A DNA stretch of 64,000 nt, taken from contig NZ_JAMFLH010000009.1 of assembly GCF_023501975.1 (NCBI RefSeq), forward strand, positions 1 to 64,000. Reading direction: 5' to 3'. This DNA comes from Altererythrobacter sp. KTW20L. Its GTDB lineage: Bacteria > Pseudomonadota > Alphaproteobacteria > Sphingomonadales > Sphingomonadaceae. Made by a program: the position numbers and the translations under genes. The first letter of the stretch is position 1. Each line of letters opens with the position of its first letter. The notes beneath the pieces were generated by a model, which was not told where the DNA came from, ran no database searches, and saw only the letters and a list, made by a program, of their open reading frames with translations. Of the stretch, positions 31,136-42,109 are shown in pieces.

Positions 31136-31165
31136 AAAGGGCGGCCCGCGAAGGCCGCCCTTTTT
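31136..31165 (+). terminator. Rho-independent terminator of acnA
   Basis: AAAGGGCGGCC and GGCCGCCCTTT make an 11-bp perfect stem around CGCGAA, followed by TTTTT. It begins 33 bases after the acnA stop. Confidence 0.92.
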
Positions 31166-31191
31166 GTATTTGCACTATCGCTTGAAGCGCG

Positions 31192-32244
31192 TCAGGCCGC
31201 CTCGCGCTCCTCTGCGCCTTCGCCCTTGCGGCGGCGGCGGCGCATGAACACTGTGGCCGCGCCTGCGCCAAACAGCAGCAGCATGCCCGGCTCCGGAACC
31301 GGCGTACCCGAGGTGGTCCCCGACGTGCCGCTTGTTCCCGAGGTACCGCTCGTACCCGAAGTGCCACTGGTCGAAGAACTGGTGCTCGTGCTGGTGGACG
31401 ACGAGGTGGAGGTGGAGGTGGAGGTGGAAGTCGATGTAGACGAGCTCGATGACGACGAAGTCGAAGAGCTGGAGCTTGTCGAGCTGGTCACATTGCCTGA
31501 CGATGTGCTGACCGATCCGGTGGAGGTCGAAACACTGCCCGTTGAGGTGCTGACCGAGCCTGTCGAGGTGGACACGCTGCCCGTCGAAGTCGAGACGTTG
31601 CCCGATGTGCTAGTAGTCGAGACCGAACCGGTCGAAGTCGAAACGCCGCCCGTGGTGGAGCTGGTCGAGGAGCCGCCGGTCGAAGTCGAGGTGGACGAAC
31701 CGCCGCTACCGCCCGACGAGGTCGAAGTGGACGAGCCTGTGCTCGAATTATCGATGTCGATATCGATGATGATATCGCCGCTCGATCCCGTGGTGCCGGA
31801 CGAGCCGCTGGTGGAAGTCGAAGTGGTGGTGGACAGGTTGACGTTGGCACCGCCCCCGCTGCCACCGAAGAAGCCGCCGAAGAACCCGCCACCGAAGCCG
31901 CCACCGAAACCGCCCGAACCGCCGATGATGATCGGCTGGCCGCCGCCGCCGCCGCGAATGCCGCTTTCCTGCGGCAGGGGCAGGGGAAGCGCGGGGAGAG
32001 CAAGCAGTTCAGGCTCTGGCTCCTGCTCGACTTCAATCACGCGGCGGATGCGGCGCGTTTCGCGCTCGGGGATGACGCGGGCTGCCGGACGGTCCTTTAC
32101 CAGGGTGAGTTCGGCTGCGTCCTTGTCGGACTTGAAGCCGACGACCGCTGCCTGCGGCTCTGCCAAGTGGACCGCGCCGCCTGCCGCAAGGGCAGTGCCC
32201 GCCGCAGCGGCCGACAATTTCGCAAGGGCCATTCTTACCGACAT
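31192..32244 (-). CDS. PEP-CTERM protein with Ser/Thr/Gly repeat region
   Basis: Exported protein of 350 aa. N-terminal signal segment (about 5-28), a short charged region, a Gly/Phe-rich patch (residues 108-133), then a very long Ser/Thr/Gly tract (about 138-314). The tract holds five near-identical SVSTSTG heptads (about 206-250) and six TSG triplets (about 293-310). The C-terminus is a sorting signal: VPEPG at 316-320, a hydrophobic helix, then RRRRRK. An extra acidic tail follows the basic run. Exosortase normally cleaves such signals; no exosortase gene lies in the window. The Ser/Thr tract is a likely glycosylation target. Repeats may vary in number between strains. Confidence 0.85.
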   Translation of the reverse strand: MSVRMALAKLSAAAAGTALAAGGAVHLAEPQAAVVGFKSDKDAAELTLVKDRPAARVIPERETRRIRRVIEVEQEPEPELLALPALPLPLPQESGIRGGGGGQPIIIGGSGGFGGGFGGGFFGGFFGGSGGGANVNLSTTTSTSTSGSSGTTGSSGDIIIDIDIDNSSTGSSTSTSSGGSGGSSTSTSTGGSSTSSTTGGVSTSTGSVSTTSTSGNVSTSTGSVSTSTGSVSTSTGSVSTSTGSVSTSSGNVTSSTSSSSSTSSSSSSSTSTSTSTSTSTSSSTSTSTSSSTSGTSGTSGTSGTSGTSGTTSGTPVPEPGMLLLFGAGAATVFMRRRRRKGEGAEEREAA

Positions 32245-32472
32245 GAACAGTCTCTCTTCGCAATTCCCTGCAACCGGTCACGGCCAATTGCGGCCTTTCA
32301 CGGTCTTCCAAGGCTTCAAAGAGACCTTCCGGGGCGCGATGGGCAATGCCAAAGCGGGGTTACGGAAGGGTGTTCGGGCGATTTTTCGCCGCATTTCCGG
32401 TGGTTCGGGCCGCTTTGTCCCACAATGGAACCGAAAGCAGCGGGATCGCGAACAAGGGTTAACGCGCTGGCG

Positions 32473-33513
32473 TCATTTCGATGGATCGAACAGACCCGGC
32501 TGCGATCCTGTCGGCGAATCGGCGGGTGGATTGAGCCCAAGGTGCTTCCAGCCGCCTGCATTGAGGCACCTTCCGCGGGCTGTGCGGGCAATCAGGCCGA
32601 GCTGGATGAGGTAGGGTTCAATCACCTCCTCAACCGTGTCGCGCGGTTCGCTGAGGCCCGCTGCCAGTGTCTCCACCCCCACCGGCCCGCCCCTGTAGAT
32701 ATCGGCGATCATGGTGAGGTAGCGGCGGTCCATCGCATCGAGGCCAAGGCCGTCGATCTCCAGCCGGGTCAGCGCGGCATCGGCCACCTTGGCCGTCACC
32801 GTGCCATCGCCCGCCACATGGGCAAAGTCGCGCACGCGCCTGAGCAGCCGCCCGGCCACGCGCGGCGTGCCACGGCTGCGACGGGCCACCTCGCGCGCGC
32901 CCGCGCTATCCATGTCCATGCCGAGCAAGCCGGCCCCGCGCGTCACCACGCGCATCAGCTCGTCCTCGGTATAGAAGGTAAGGCGCACCGGGATGCCGAA
33001 CCGGTCGCGCAGCGGTGTGGTGAGCAGCCCTTGCCGCGTGGTCGCGCCCACCAGCGTGAACGGCGGCAGATCGATCCGGACAGACCGCGCCGATGGCCCC
33101 TCGCCGATGATCAGGTCCAGCGCGCGGTCCTCCATCGCCGGATAGAGCACCTCCTCCACCACCGGATTGAGGCGGTGGATCTCGTCGATAAAGAGCACGT
33201 CATGCGGGTCAAGGTTGGTCAGCAGCGCCGCCAGATCGCCCGCCTTGGCGATGACCGGGCCGCTGGTGGCGCGGAACCCCACACCCAGCTCCCGCGCCAC
33301 GATCTGCGCCAGCGTGGTCTTGCCAAGGCCTGGCGGCCCGAAGAACAGCACATGGTCGAGCGCTTCGGATCGGGAGCGGGCAGCCTCGATAAACACCCGC
33401 AGGTTCTCGCGCGCGGCCGCCTGTCCGACGAACTCGGCGAGCGTCTTGGGGCGCAAGGCTGCGTCAGGGTCCTCGGGGAGGCGCTGGGGGGTGAGGTCAG
33501 GGTTGGTGGTCAT
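32473..33513 (-). CDS. ruvB: Holliday junction branch migration ATPase RuvB
   Basis: AAA+ motor of 346 aa that drives branch migration with RuvA on recombination intermediates. Walker [13 protein letters not shown], Walker [12 protein letters not shown], sensor [18 protein letters not shown] and a C-terminal winged-helix DNA domain are visible. Normally ruvB follows ruvA directly; here a 405-base GIY-YIG element lies between (33541-33945). ruvC is not in the window. Upstream 32245-32472 separates it from the PEP-CTERM gene on the same strand. Confidence 0.97.
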   Translation of the reverse strand: MTTNPDLTPQRLPEDPDAALRPKTLAEFVGQAAARENLRVFIEAARSRSEALDHVLFFGPPGLGKTTLAQIVARELGVGFRATSGPVIAKAGDLAALLTNLDPHDVLFIDEIHRLNPVVEEVLYPAMEDRALDLIIGEGPSARSVRIDLPPFTLVGATTRQGLLTTPLRDRFGIPVRLTFYTEDELMRVVTRGAGLLGMDMDSAGAREVARRSRGTPRVAGRLLRRVRDFAHVAGDGTVTAKVADAALTRLEIDGLGLDAMDRRYLTMIADIYRGGPVGVETLAAGLSEPRDTVEEVIEPYLIQLGLIARTARGRCLNAGGWKHLGLNPPADSPTGSQPGLFDPSK

Positions 33514-33540
33514 ACCGGATTGATCCGATACCGCCCAATC

Positions 33541-33945
33541 CCGTCATGCTGAACTTGTTTCAGCATCCATCGCGCCGCAGGCACGGAGCCATGCCCCGTG
33601 AACGCGCGCCTTGCGTACACTTTCTTGCCAGAAAACCGTTTGGTGCGGTTTATATCGGCGTCACTTCCGATCTTGTCGCCCGCATATACCAGCACCGCAC
33701 GAGCGCCGTGCCTGGCTTTACCAGCCGTTATGCAGTCTATCGATTGGTCCATTTCGAGCAGTTCGACCGCATGGACGCGGCGATCGCCCGCGAGAAGCAG
33801 CTCAAGAACTGGCACAGGCAGTGGAAGGTGAACCTGATCCAGAGCGGAAATCCGGATTGGTACGATCTTGCCCCCGGTCTGGGTATTCCACCCCTTGCTC
33901 CGCGTGGACCGAGAAATGGATCCTGAAACAAGTTCAGGATGACGG
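33541..33945. mobile_element. Inverted-repeat-bounded element carrying a GIY-YIG gene
   Basis: Bases 33541-33570 and the reverse complement of 33916-33945 agree at 28 of 30 positions. Each arm is itself a hairpin: ATGCTGAA-CTTGT-TTCAGCAT on the left and ATCCTGAA-ACAAG-TTCAGGAT on the right. The two differences are a compensating base pair, so each arm keeps its own fold. The nuclease gene sits between, with its stop codon inside the right arm. The element splits ruvA from ruvB and is oriented against them. Inference: a REP/REPIN-like mobile unit with its own nuclease. Confidence 0.65.
33591..33926 (+). CDS. GIY-YIG nuclease-like protein
   Basis: Protein of 111 aa (start ATG 33591, MPRERAP; an upstream in-frame ATG at 33546 lies inside the repeat arm). 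Single GIY-YIG domain: the YIG half is intact (AVYIGVTSDLVARIYQHR with the conserved Arg), and the acidic residue sits in AAIAREKQLKNW. The first half reads CVHFLA where relatives have CVYILA, so the catalytic Tyr of the GIY motif is His here. Single-domain proteins of this kind are common in alphaproteobacteria; their role is unknown. Bounded by a 30-bp inverted repeat. Confidence 0.82.
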   Translation: MPRERAPCVHFLARKPFGAVYIGVTSDLVARIYQHRTSAVPGFTSRYAVYRLVHFEQFDRMDAAIAREKQLKNWHRQWKVNLIQSGNPDWYDLAPGLGIPPLAPRGPRNGS

Positions 33946-33967
33946 GGGCGGTTAAGGCTTAGGTAGT

Positions 33968-34570
33968 TCACCCCGCCGCCCTCCGCAGCGCCACGCGGAT
34001 CACATCGCCCTCGGCCGCGCCCTCGCCCAGTTCGGCAATCGCTGCAGCCACCGCGTTTGCCGCCACCAGCGGCTTGAAGCCGAGATTCTGCAGGGCGGAG
34101 ACGGCATCGGCGCTCGCCCCGCCCCTGGGCAAGGCAACCCCACCGCCAAGCGAACCGCCGCCGGGCAAGGCGCCCGCCTTGTCCTTCAGCTCATTCACAA
34201 TGCGCCCGGCCAGTTTCGGCCCCACGCCCTGCGCCCGCGCCACCGTGGCGGCATCGCCGCTGCCACAGGCATCGCGCAACTCGCTCAAGGACAGGGCAGA
34301 CAGCACCGCCAGCGCCATTTTCGAGCCCACGCCCTGCACCGTGGTGAGGAGGCGGAACCAGTCGCGTTCGTCCGCACTGGCGAAGCCGAGCAGGCGCATG
34401 TCGTTCTCGCTCACCTGCAGGTCGGTGAACAGCGTGCAGGCCTCGCCCACCATGCCAAGGGCGCTCAGCGTCTTGCTGGAGCAGTGGACCAGGTAGCCCA
34501 CGCCCTGAACGTCGATCACCGCCCAGTCCGCGCCGGTTTCGTCGAGCAGGCCCCGAAGTTTCGCAATCAT
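33968..34570 (-). CDS. ruvA: Holliday junction DNA-binding subunit RuvA
   Basis: Tetrameric junction-binding protein of 200 aa that loads RuvB. OB domain (1-65, [11 protein letters not shown] and VGYLVHC), HhH domain ([20 protein letters not shown] and [21 protein letters not shown]), Gly-rich linker, and C-terminal RuvB-contact domain ([11 protein letters not shown]). The frame is open far upstream to 35128, but that part is antisense to aroC. Its partner ruvB lies 455 bases downstream, beyond the GIY-YIG element. Confidence 0.96.
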   Translation of the reverse strand: MIAKLRGLLDETGADWAVIDVQGVGYLVHCSSKTLSALGMVGEACTLFTDLQVSENDMRLLGFASADERDWFRLLTTVQGVGSKMALAVLSALSLSELRDACGSGDAATVARAQGVGPKLAGRIVNELKDKAGALPGGGSLGGGVALPRGGASADAVSALQNLGFKPLVAANAVAAAIAELGEGAAEGDVIRVALRRAAG

Positions 34571-34640
34571 GTAGCGTGCTTTGCGATCATGCTTTGTTCT
34601 TGCCGGATAGTTTGGCCAATTGCCAGTGGCAAAAGTGAGG

Positions 34641-34736
34641 ACGCTCGCAGAGGCGCAGAGGCATAGAGGAGAAAGGGCGATGACGCCTTCGGCGCTGCTC
34701 CCGCTTCCCTGCGCCTCTGTGCCTCTGCGAGCGCCA
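34641..34736. repeat. Inverted-repeat element between ruvA and aroC
   Basis: GCTCGCAGAGGCGCAGAGGC (34643-34662) is repeated in reverse complement at 34714-34733 with one mismatch, with about 50 bases between. The arms contain the direct word GCAGAGGC. The element fills most of the gap between the divergent ruvA and aroC starts, so it lies in their promoter region. It resembles a short non-autonomous palindromic repeat. Confidence 0.6.
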
Positions 34737-34777
34737 AATATGGACACTGCCCGACACTTGCGCCAAAGCCATGCGCC

Positions 34778-35848
34778 ATGAGCATGAACACATTCGGGCG
34801 GGTCTTCCGCTTCACCACCTGGGGGGAAAGCCACGGCCCTGCGCTGGGCGCGGTGGTGGACGGGTGCCCGCCGGGGCTGCTGCTGGACGAGAGCGTGATC
34901 CAGCCGTTCCTCGACGCGCGGCGTCCGGGGACGAGCAAGTTCACCACCCAGCGCAACGAGCCGGACCAGGTGCGCATCCTGTCGGGCGTGTTCGAGGGCA
35001 AGACCACCGGCACGCCGATCAGCCTGATGATCGAGAATACCGACCAGCGCTCCAAGGATTACGGTGAGATCGCCAAGGCCTATCGCCCCGGCCATGCCGA
35101 CTATGCCTATGACGCCAAGTACGGCCATCGCGACTATCGCGGAGGCGGCCGGTCATCGGCGCGCGAGACGGCAGCGCGGGTGGCCGCGGGCGCCGTGGCA
35201 CGGCTGGTGATCCCCGAAGTGCGCGTGCGCGCCTGGGTCGAACAGATCGGCGATGCCGCCATCGACTATGCCCGCTTCGACGAGGCGGAGATCGCCAACA
35301 ACCCGTTCTTCTGTCCCGATGCCGTTGCGGCCAAGGAATGGGAGCGGATCGTGGATGAGGCGCGGAAGGCAGGTTCCTCCATCGGCGCTGTCGTGACTTG
35401 CGAGGCAACGGGCGTTCCCGCCGGATGGGGCGCGCCGATCTATGCCAAGCTCGATGCCGATCTCGCCTCTGCCATGATGGGTATCAACGCGGTCAAGGGC
35501 GTGGAAATCGGCGACGGCTTTGCCGCTGCCACCAACAATGGCGAAGGAAATGCCGATCCCATGCGCCCGGGTGCCGATGGCAAGCCGCAGTTCCTCGCCA
35601 ACCATGCAGGCGGCATCGCGGGCGGGATTTCCACCGGACAGCCTGTGCGGTGCCGCGTGGCGTTCAAGCCGACCAGTTCGATCCTGACGCCGGTGGAGAG
35701 CATCAATTCCGCCGGCGAGGCGACCGATGTGCGCACCAAGGGGCGGCATGACCCCTGCGTGGGCATCCGCGGCGTGCCGGTGGTGGAAGCGATGATGGCG
35801 CTGGTGCTGGCGGATCACAAGATGCTCCACCGCGCGCAGGTCGGCTGA
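34778..35848 (+). CDS. aroC: Chorismate synthase
   Basis: FMN-dependent enzyme of 356 aa that makes chorismate from EPSP, last step of the shikimate pathway. Signatures: [14 protein letters not shown] at the N-terminus, [29 protein letters not shown], and the C-terminal RGRHDPC-like stretch ([20 protein letters not shown]). Start ATG 34778 or 34784. Three bases separate its stop from that of the convergent membrane gene. Confidence 0.97.
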   Translation: MSMNTFGRVFRFTTWGESHGPALGAVVDGCPPGLLLDESVIQPFLDARRPGTSKFTTQRNEPDQVRILSGVFEGKTTGTPISLMIENTDQRSKDYGEIAKAYRPGHADYAYDAKYGHRDYRGGGRSSARETAARVAAGAVARLVIPEVRVRAWVEQIGDAAIDYARFDEAEIANNPFFCPDAVAAKEWERIVDEARKAGSSIGAVVTCEATGVPAGWGAPIYAKLDADLASAMMGINAVKGVEIGDGFAAATNNGEGNADPMRPGADGKPQFLANHAGGIAGGISTGQPVRCRVAFKPTSSILTPVESINSAGEATDVRTKGRHDPCVGIRGVPVVEAMMALVLADHKMLHRAQVG

Positions 35849-35851
35849 GCC

Positions 35852-36589
35852 TCAGCGATAGGCCGCCAAAGACAGCACGGCGCGTGAAAAGTCGCTGAAC
35901 CATGCCGAGCCGACCACCATTTCGTGCACCGCGCCCTGGACGAATATCCAGCCCGCCCCGAACCACGTCAGCACAGCTATGCGGCCGGTACTGCGCCGCT
36001 CGTTCCACAGGGTCGCCGCAGCCATCGTCCACAGTGTCAGGTAAAGCCAGAAGGTGGGGATCGGATCATCCAGTCCCAGTGCGCGGAACCAGAAGCGGTT
36101 CACCCCCGGTGGCAGCACCGGCAGCATGGCCAGCAGCATCAGCGAGCGGTGGACCTGCGGCCGGCGCTTGGCATTGCGGATCGCCAGGGTGAACAGCACA
36201 GTGAAGCCGACGAAGGCCAGCAAGCCGAGGTAGAGGCCATCGGTCCCCGGATCGCGCCCGGCCAGCATTCCCGCCCGGCTGGCGATCAGTTGCAGGAACA
36301 GGCCGAGGATCATGATGGCCGTGGCATGGGCAATGCCCCACAGCCCTAGCGCCCGATGCAGCGTTACATTGCCCGCATTCACCAGGCCAGCCTGGACCAC
36401 CAGCAGCAGCATCCAGCTAAGGAAAACGACACCATGCAGGTGCACGATCGGGGGCGAAGGCGGGAAATCGCCGCGCAGGGCGGGCAGCGCCGAATGCATC
36501 CCGAACCCGCCGACCACGAACAGGCACATCACGAGGATAAGGACGAGCGAGAAGGACGGCCGAAACCCCCGGTCCTGATTCATCCTCAT
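35852..36589 (-). CDS. Seven-helix hypothetical membrane protein
   Basis: Integral membrane protein of about 245 aa with six to seven helices. Conserved-looking His residues are in [30 protein letters not shown] and [13 protein letters not shown], a pattern seen in DUF2306-like or cytochrome b561-like membrane proteins that could bind haem or metal. Start ATG 36589 follows a GGAGGGG run. It is divergent from ahpC and shares with it a control region with two palindromes. Function unknown. Confidence 0.75.
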   Translation of the reverse strand: MRMNQDRGFRPSFSLVLILVMCLFVVGGFGMHSALPALRGDFPPSPPIVHLHGVVFLSWMLLLVVQAGLVNAGNVTLHRALGLWGIAHATAIMILGLFLQLIASRAGMLAGRDPGTDGLYLGLLAFVGFTVLFTLAIRNAKRRPQVHRSLMLLAMLPVLPPGVNRFWFRALGLDDPIPTFWLYLTLWTMAAATLWNERRSTGRIAVLTWFGAGWIFVQGAVHEMVVGSAWFSDFSRAVLSLAAYR

Positions 36590-36641
36590 CCCCTCCCCCT
36601 TGGCATTTCCGGCGGCACGCTGGGCGATTGCTGCAAAAAAC

Positions 36642-36655
36642 GCAACACCTGTTGC
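36642..36655. promoter_or_regulatory. Palindrome GCAACA-CC-TGTTGC, candidate operator
   Basis: Six-base arms with a two-base centre, 149 bases before the ahpC start. Related half-sites recur at 36707-36726. Location in the divergent gap suggests a regulator of the peroxide genes, the membrane protein gene, or both. Confidence 0.45.
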
Positions 36656-36706
36656 ACTAATCGAAACACTGCACGGAGGTGATCGCTTCAGTCGATCAAT
36701 TCCATC

Positions 36707-36726
36707 GCAACAACCTGCTTTGTTGC
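36707..36726. promoter_or_regulatory. Palindrome GCAACAA-6-TTGTTGC, candidate operator
   Basis: Seven-base perfect arms around CCTGCT, 78 bases before the ahpC ATG. Shares GCAACA/TGTTGC half-sites and an internal CCTG with the palindrome at 36642. It does not fit the four-part ATAG-type OxyR consensus. Confidence 0.45.
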
Positions 36727-36803
36727 GGCATATCAATGTCTATCTGCAGCTCCGGAATTCACAACGCCCGAACAAGGGCATTCAACCGGAGCAACATACA
36801 GAC

Positions 36804-37370
36804 ATGGGTATCATTGGCAGCACCATCCAGCCGTTCAAAGCCACCGCGTTCCAAGCCGGCAAGGACTTCTTCGACGTGACGGAAGCCGACATCGCCGGCA
36901 AGTGGGCGGTGTTCTTCTTCTATCCGGCGGACTTCACTTTCGTCTGCCCGACCGAGCTGGAAGACCTGGGCGAGCACTATGCGCAGCTGCAGAAGCTGGG
37001 CGTGGAAGTGTTCGGCGTTTCGACCGACACCCATTTCAGCCACAAGGCCTGGCACGACACCAGCGAGAAGATCGGCAAGTTGCAGTATGCTTTCCTGGGT
37101 GACCAGAACCACGTGCTGACCAAGAACTTCGGCGTGCTGCGTGAAGATTCGGGTCTGGCCGATCGCGCCACTTTCGTGGTCGATCCCGATGGCGTGATCC
37201 AGATCATGGAAATCACCTGCGAAGGCGTTGGCCGCAATGCCAACGAACTGACCCGCAAGATCCGTGCCGCGCAGTATGTCCGCAACAACCCGGGCCAGGT
37301 CTGCCCGGCCGCGTGGGAAGAAGGCGAAGCAACGCTGGCTCCCTCGCTCGATCTCGTCGGCAAGATCTGA
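36804..37370 (+). CDS. ahpC: Alkyl hydroperoxide reductase C (peroxiredoxin)
   Basis: Two-Cys peroxiredoxin of 188 aa that reduces H2O2 and organic peroxides. Peroxidatic Cys48 lies in DFTFVCPTE and resolving Cys167 in QVCPAAW; the C-terminal tail [11 protein letters not shown] matches the E. coli-type AhpC, which pairs with AhpF. GGAG lies about a dozen bases before the ATG. ahpF follows after 136 bases, and katG after that; no oxyR gene is adjacent. Confidence 0.97.
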   Translation: MGIIGSTIQPFKATAFQAGKDFFDVTEADIAGKWAVFFFYPADFTFVCPTELEDLGEHYAQLQKLGVEVFGVSTDTHFSHKAWHDTSEKIGKLQYAFLGDQNHVLTKNFGVLREDSGLADRATFVVDPDGVIQIMEITCEGVGRNANELTRKIRAAQYVRNNPGQVCPAAWEEGEATLAPSLDLVGKI

Positions 37371-37506
37371 TCCTGCCGACCCGCTGATCCCGTCGAAAGC
37401 CGACGGGTCGCACGACGGTCCCGGGGGCTTCCCGCCTCCCTCCCTCCTCCCGCGGAGGCTCCCGGGCCGTTTCACTTTCAAACCCCGCCCCCACAAGGAA
37501 CCCGCG

Positions 37507-39099
37507 ATGCTCGATGCGACGATGACCCAGCAGCTGGCACAATATCTCGGCAACCTGCGCGAGGGTGTGGAGCTTGTCGCTAGTCTGGCTGACGACAAGC
37601 GTTCGGCTGACATGCGTGCACTGATCGAGCAGATCGCCGCGCTGTCGCCGCTCGTCACCGCCAGTTTCGATGGTGACGACGGCCGCAAGCCCAGCTTCGA
37701 AATCCGCCGCGCCAGCGATCATACGCGCGCCGTGCGGTTTGCCGGGCTGCCGATGGGGCATGAGTTCACGTCGCTGGTGCTCGCCCTGCTGTGGGCCGGC
37801 GGCCATCCTCCCAAGGTGGAAGCCGAGGTGCTGGAACAGATCGCCGCGCTGGATGGCGATTACGATTTCGAGATGTATTTCAGCCTGAGCTGCCACAACT
37901 GCCCCGGCGTGGTGCAGGCGCTGACGCTGATGGCCATGTTCAACCCGCGCATTTCCGCCACTCTTGTCGAAGGCGGCGCATTCCAGGCCGAGGTCGAGGA
38001 GCGCGGCGTGATGGCCGTGCCCGCCACCTTCCTCAATGGCGGAATGTTCGCCAGCGGCAAGATGGGCGTGGAAGAGATCATCGCCAAGCTGGATACCGGC
38101 GCTGTCGAACGCGCTGCCGCAAAGCTGGCAGAAAAAGCGCCGTTCGAGGTGCTGGTGGTCGGCGGCGGCCCCGCTGGCGCTGCCGCTGCGATCTATACCG
38201 CCCGCAAGGGCTTCTCCACCGGGATCGCCGCCGAACGTTTCGGCGGACAGGTGCTCGACACCATGGGGATCGAGAACTTCATCTCCGTTCCCTATACCGA
38301 AGGCCCCAAGCTGGCTGCTCAGCTGGAAGCCCACGTCGGCGAATACGATATCGACGTGATGAAGTTGGTGCGCGCCACCAGGCTTGAGCCCGCCAGGGAA
38401 CTCGGCGGCTATCACGCGGTCCATTTTGACAACGGCGCGGTGCTGAAGGCGCGCAGCGTGATCCTGTCCACCGGGGCCCGCTGGCGCAATCTCGGCGTGC
38501 CAGGTGAGGAGACCTACAAGAACAAGGGTGTCGCCTATTGCCCGCACTGCGATGGTCCGCTGTTCAAGGGCAAGCGCGTGGCCGTGATCGGCGGCGGCAA
38601 TTCGGGCGTGGAAGCGGCGATCGACCTTGCCGGCATTGTCGGCCATGTTACCCTGGTGGAATACGACGACAAGCTGCGCGCCGACGAGGTGCTGCAGAAG
38701 AAGCTGCGCTCGATGCCCAATGTCGACATTATACTGTCCGCCCAGACCACCGAAGTGACCGGTGACGGTGCGCGGGTGAACGGCCTTGTCTATCTCGACC
38801 GCACCAGCGGACTGGAGCAGGCCGTGGCGCTGGAAGGCGTGTTCATCCAGATCGGCCTGGTGCCCAACACCGAATGGCTGAAGGACAGCGGCCTCGAATT
38901 GTCGCGCCACGGCGAGATCGCCATCGACCATAAGGCGGCCACCAACCTGCCCGGCGTGTTCGCTGCGGGCGATTGCACCACCGTGCCTTACAAGCAGATC
39001 GTGATCGCCATGGGGGAAGGCTCCAAGGCTGCGCTTTCCGCCTTCGATTACCTGATCCGCAACGAGCGGGTGGAAGAACTGGCCGAGGCTTCCGCCTAA
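37507..39099 (+). CDS. ahpF: Alkyl hydroperoxide reductase subunit F
   Basis: FAD/NADH disulfide reductase of 530 aa that recycles AhpC. An N-terminal double-thioredoxin-like domain (1-200) has its redox pair in [10 protein letters not shown]. It is followed by a thioredoxin-reductase-like part: FAD site [12 protein letters not shown], redox pair [14 protein letters not shown] site [12 protein letters not shown], and C-terminal FAD loop [15 protein letters not shown]. The 136-base gap after ahpC contains a GC-rich inverted repeat (ACGGTCCCGGG near 37414 against CCCGGGCCGT near 37461) that could tune expression relative to ahpC. Confidence 0.96.
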   Translation: MLDATMTQQLAQYLGNLREGVELVASLADDKRSADMRALIEQIAALSPLVTASFDGDDGRKPSFEIRRASDHTRAVRFAGLPMGHEFTSLVLALLWAGGHPPKVEAEVLEQIAALDGDYDFEMYFSLSCHNCPGVVQALTLMAMFNPRISATLVEGGAFQAEVEERGVMAVPATFLNGGMFASGKMGVEEIIAKLDTGAVERAAAKLAEKAPFEVLVVGGGPAGAAAAIYTARKGFSTGIAAERFGGQVLDTMGIENFISVPYTEGPKLAAQLEAHVGEYDIDVMKLVRATRLEPARELGGYHAVHFDNGAVLKARSVILSTGARWRNLGVPGEETYKNKGVAYCPHCDGPLFKGKRVAVIGGGNSGVEAAIDLAGIVGHVTLVEYDDKLRADEVLQKKLRSMPNVDIILSAQTTEVTGDGARVNGLVYLDRTSGLEQAVALEGVFIQIGLVPNTEWLKDSGLELSRHGEIAIDHKAATNLPGVFAAGDCTTVPYKQIVIAMGEGSKAALSAFDYLIRNERVEELAEASA

Positions 39100-39225
39100 G
39101 CCAGTTCCAGCGGCAAAATCGATCAATGTCCGTCAATTAATCGGTTAGACTGTTTATCATCAAGCGGTCATTCTCCTCTCCTAGCCCACTTCAAGGGACT
39201 CGAGTCCCGGGCCGAAAGGCCATAG

Positions 39226-41457
<2,232 letters not shown>

Positions 41458-41478
41458 GCCCTACAAGGGTCGCAAGGG

Positions 41479-41511
41479 AAAGGCCTCCGCCAGCAATGGC
41501 GGGGGCCTTTT
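41479..41511. terminator. Hairpin terminator between katG and the Smr gene
   Basis: AAAGGCCTCCGCC and GGCGGGGGCCTTT form a 13-bp stem (one G-T pair) around AGCAAT, followed by T. The A run on the left also allows use in the opposite direction, for the convergent Smr-domain gene ending at 41522. Confidence 0.8.
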
Positions 41512-41521
41512 ATCGTTCCGG

Positions 41522-42109
41522 TCAGCGCGGGCGGCGCAGGACGAGGTAGATCGCCCCCTCGCCGCCGTGTTTGCGCTGGGCGGGGCGGACAGCGGCGATG
41601 TCGGAGCCGTGTGGTCCGGCGGCCAGCCAGTCGAGGATCTTGGCGCGGATCGCCCCGCGCTTTTCGCCCCGGTCTGCCGCCTCTACCGTGCGCGGCTTGC
41701 CGGTGACCACCAGCACCAGCCGCGCACCCATCGCCTTGGCCTGGATCAGCCCGTCATCCAGACGCCGGTGCGCCTGTTCGAGGTTGTGGCCATGCAGGTC
41801 GAGGGTGAAATCGGGCTCGGTCGATGTCCTGCCGAGGCGCCGCTCCCAATGCGAATCGAGACCGCCACGATCCTCCCCGGAACGGGGAGGGGGACCGCCC
41901 GCAGGGGGGTGGAGGGGCGCTCGAACCGGCGGCACGCGGCCCTTGATCCTCTTTGGCGCCGGAACCGGGGCCACGGCCTCGCTCGCCCCTCCACCAAGCT
42001 TCGCTTGGTCCCCCTCCCCGTTCCGGGGAGGATGCAGCGGGGTGACCGTGCTGGCCACCCGGGCCCACAGCGCGGCCTCGTCATGGCTCAGCCCGCGCGG
42101 GGGTTTCAC
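41522..42109 (-). CDS. Smr (MutS2 C-terminal) domain protein
   Basis: Protein of 195 aa. C-terminal Smr domain (about 95-195) with LDLHGHNLEQAHRRL and VVTGKP, a fold known for endonuclease or RNA/DNA-nicking activity. The start is GTG 42109, overlapping the mltA stop (GTGA), so it is coupled to mltA. Residues about 26-80 form a Pro/Gly-rich linker that is coded by two inverted copies of a palindromic repeat (41870-41923 and 41981-42033). The linker is absent from compact Smr proteins, so it is probably an insertion kept in frame. Confidence 0.85.
   Translation of the reverse strand: MKPPRGLSHDEAALWARVASTVTPLHPPRNGEGDQAKLGGGASEAVAPVPAPKRIKGRVPPVRAPLHPPAGGPPPRSGEDRGGLDSHWERRLGRTSTEPDFTLDLHGHNLEQAHRRLDDGLIQAKAMGARLVLVVTGKPRTVEAADRGEKRGAIRAKILDWLAAGPHGSDIAAVRPAQRKHGGEGAIYLVLRRPR
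41870..42033. repeat. Palindromic repeat pair inside the Smr gene
   Basis: ATCCTCCCCGGAACGGGGAG and the following GGGGACC plus GGTGGAGGGGCG occur at 41870-41923. The reverse complement of the same words is at 41981-42033. Each copy carries internal inverted repeats (CTCCCC/GGGGAG). The 57 bases between them encode ordinary residues. Such sequences normally sit between genes; here both copies are translated without a stop. Confidence 0.7.

Noticed and set aside
31380-31760. Regular short repeats that could suggest a CRISPR or minisatellite
   Set aside because: They are codon-level repeats inside the PEP-CTERM coding region, with no spacers and no cas genes.
31226-32614. A 462-codon plus-strand frame over the PEP-CTERM gene, rich in Val, Glu and Pro
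   Set aside because: It is the antisense image of the Ser/Thr repeat tract; the minus frame has a signal peptide and a sorting signal, while this one has no domain.
34571-35128. N-terminal extension of RuvA by 186 codons
   Set aside because: This part is antisense to aroC and the inverted-repeat element; RuvA starts normally at 34570.
37213-39126. A 637-codon minus-strand frame opposite ahpF
   Set aside because: Antisense shadow of a well-defined AhpF; His/Gly-rich composition without motifs.
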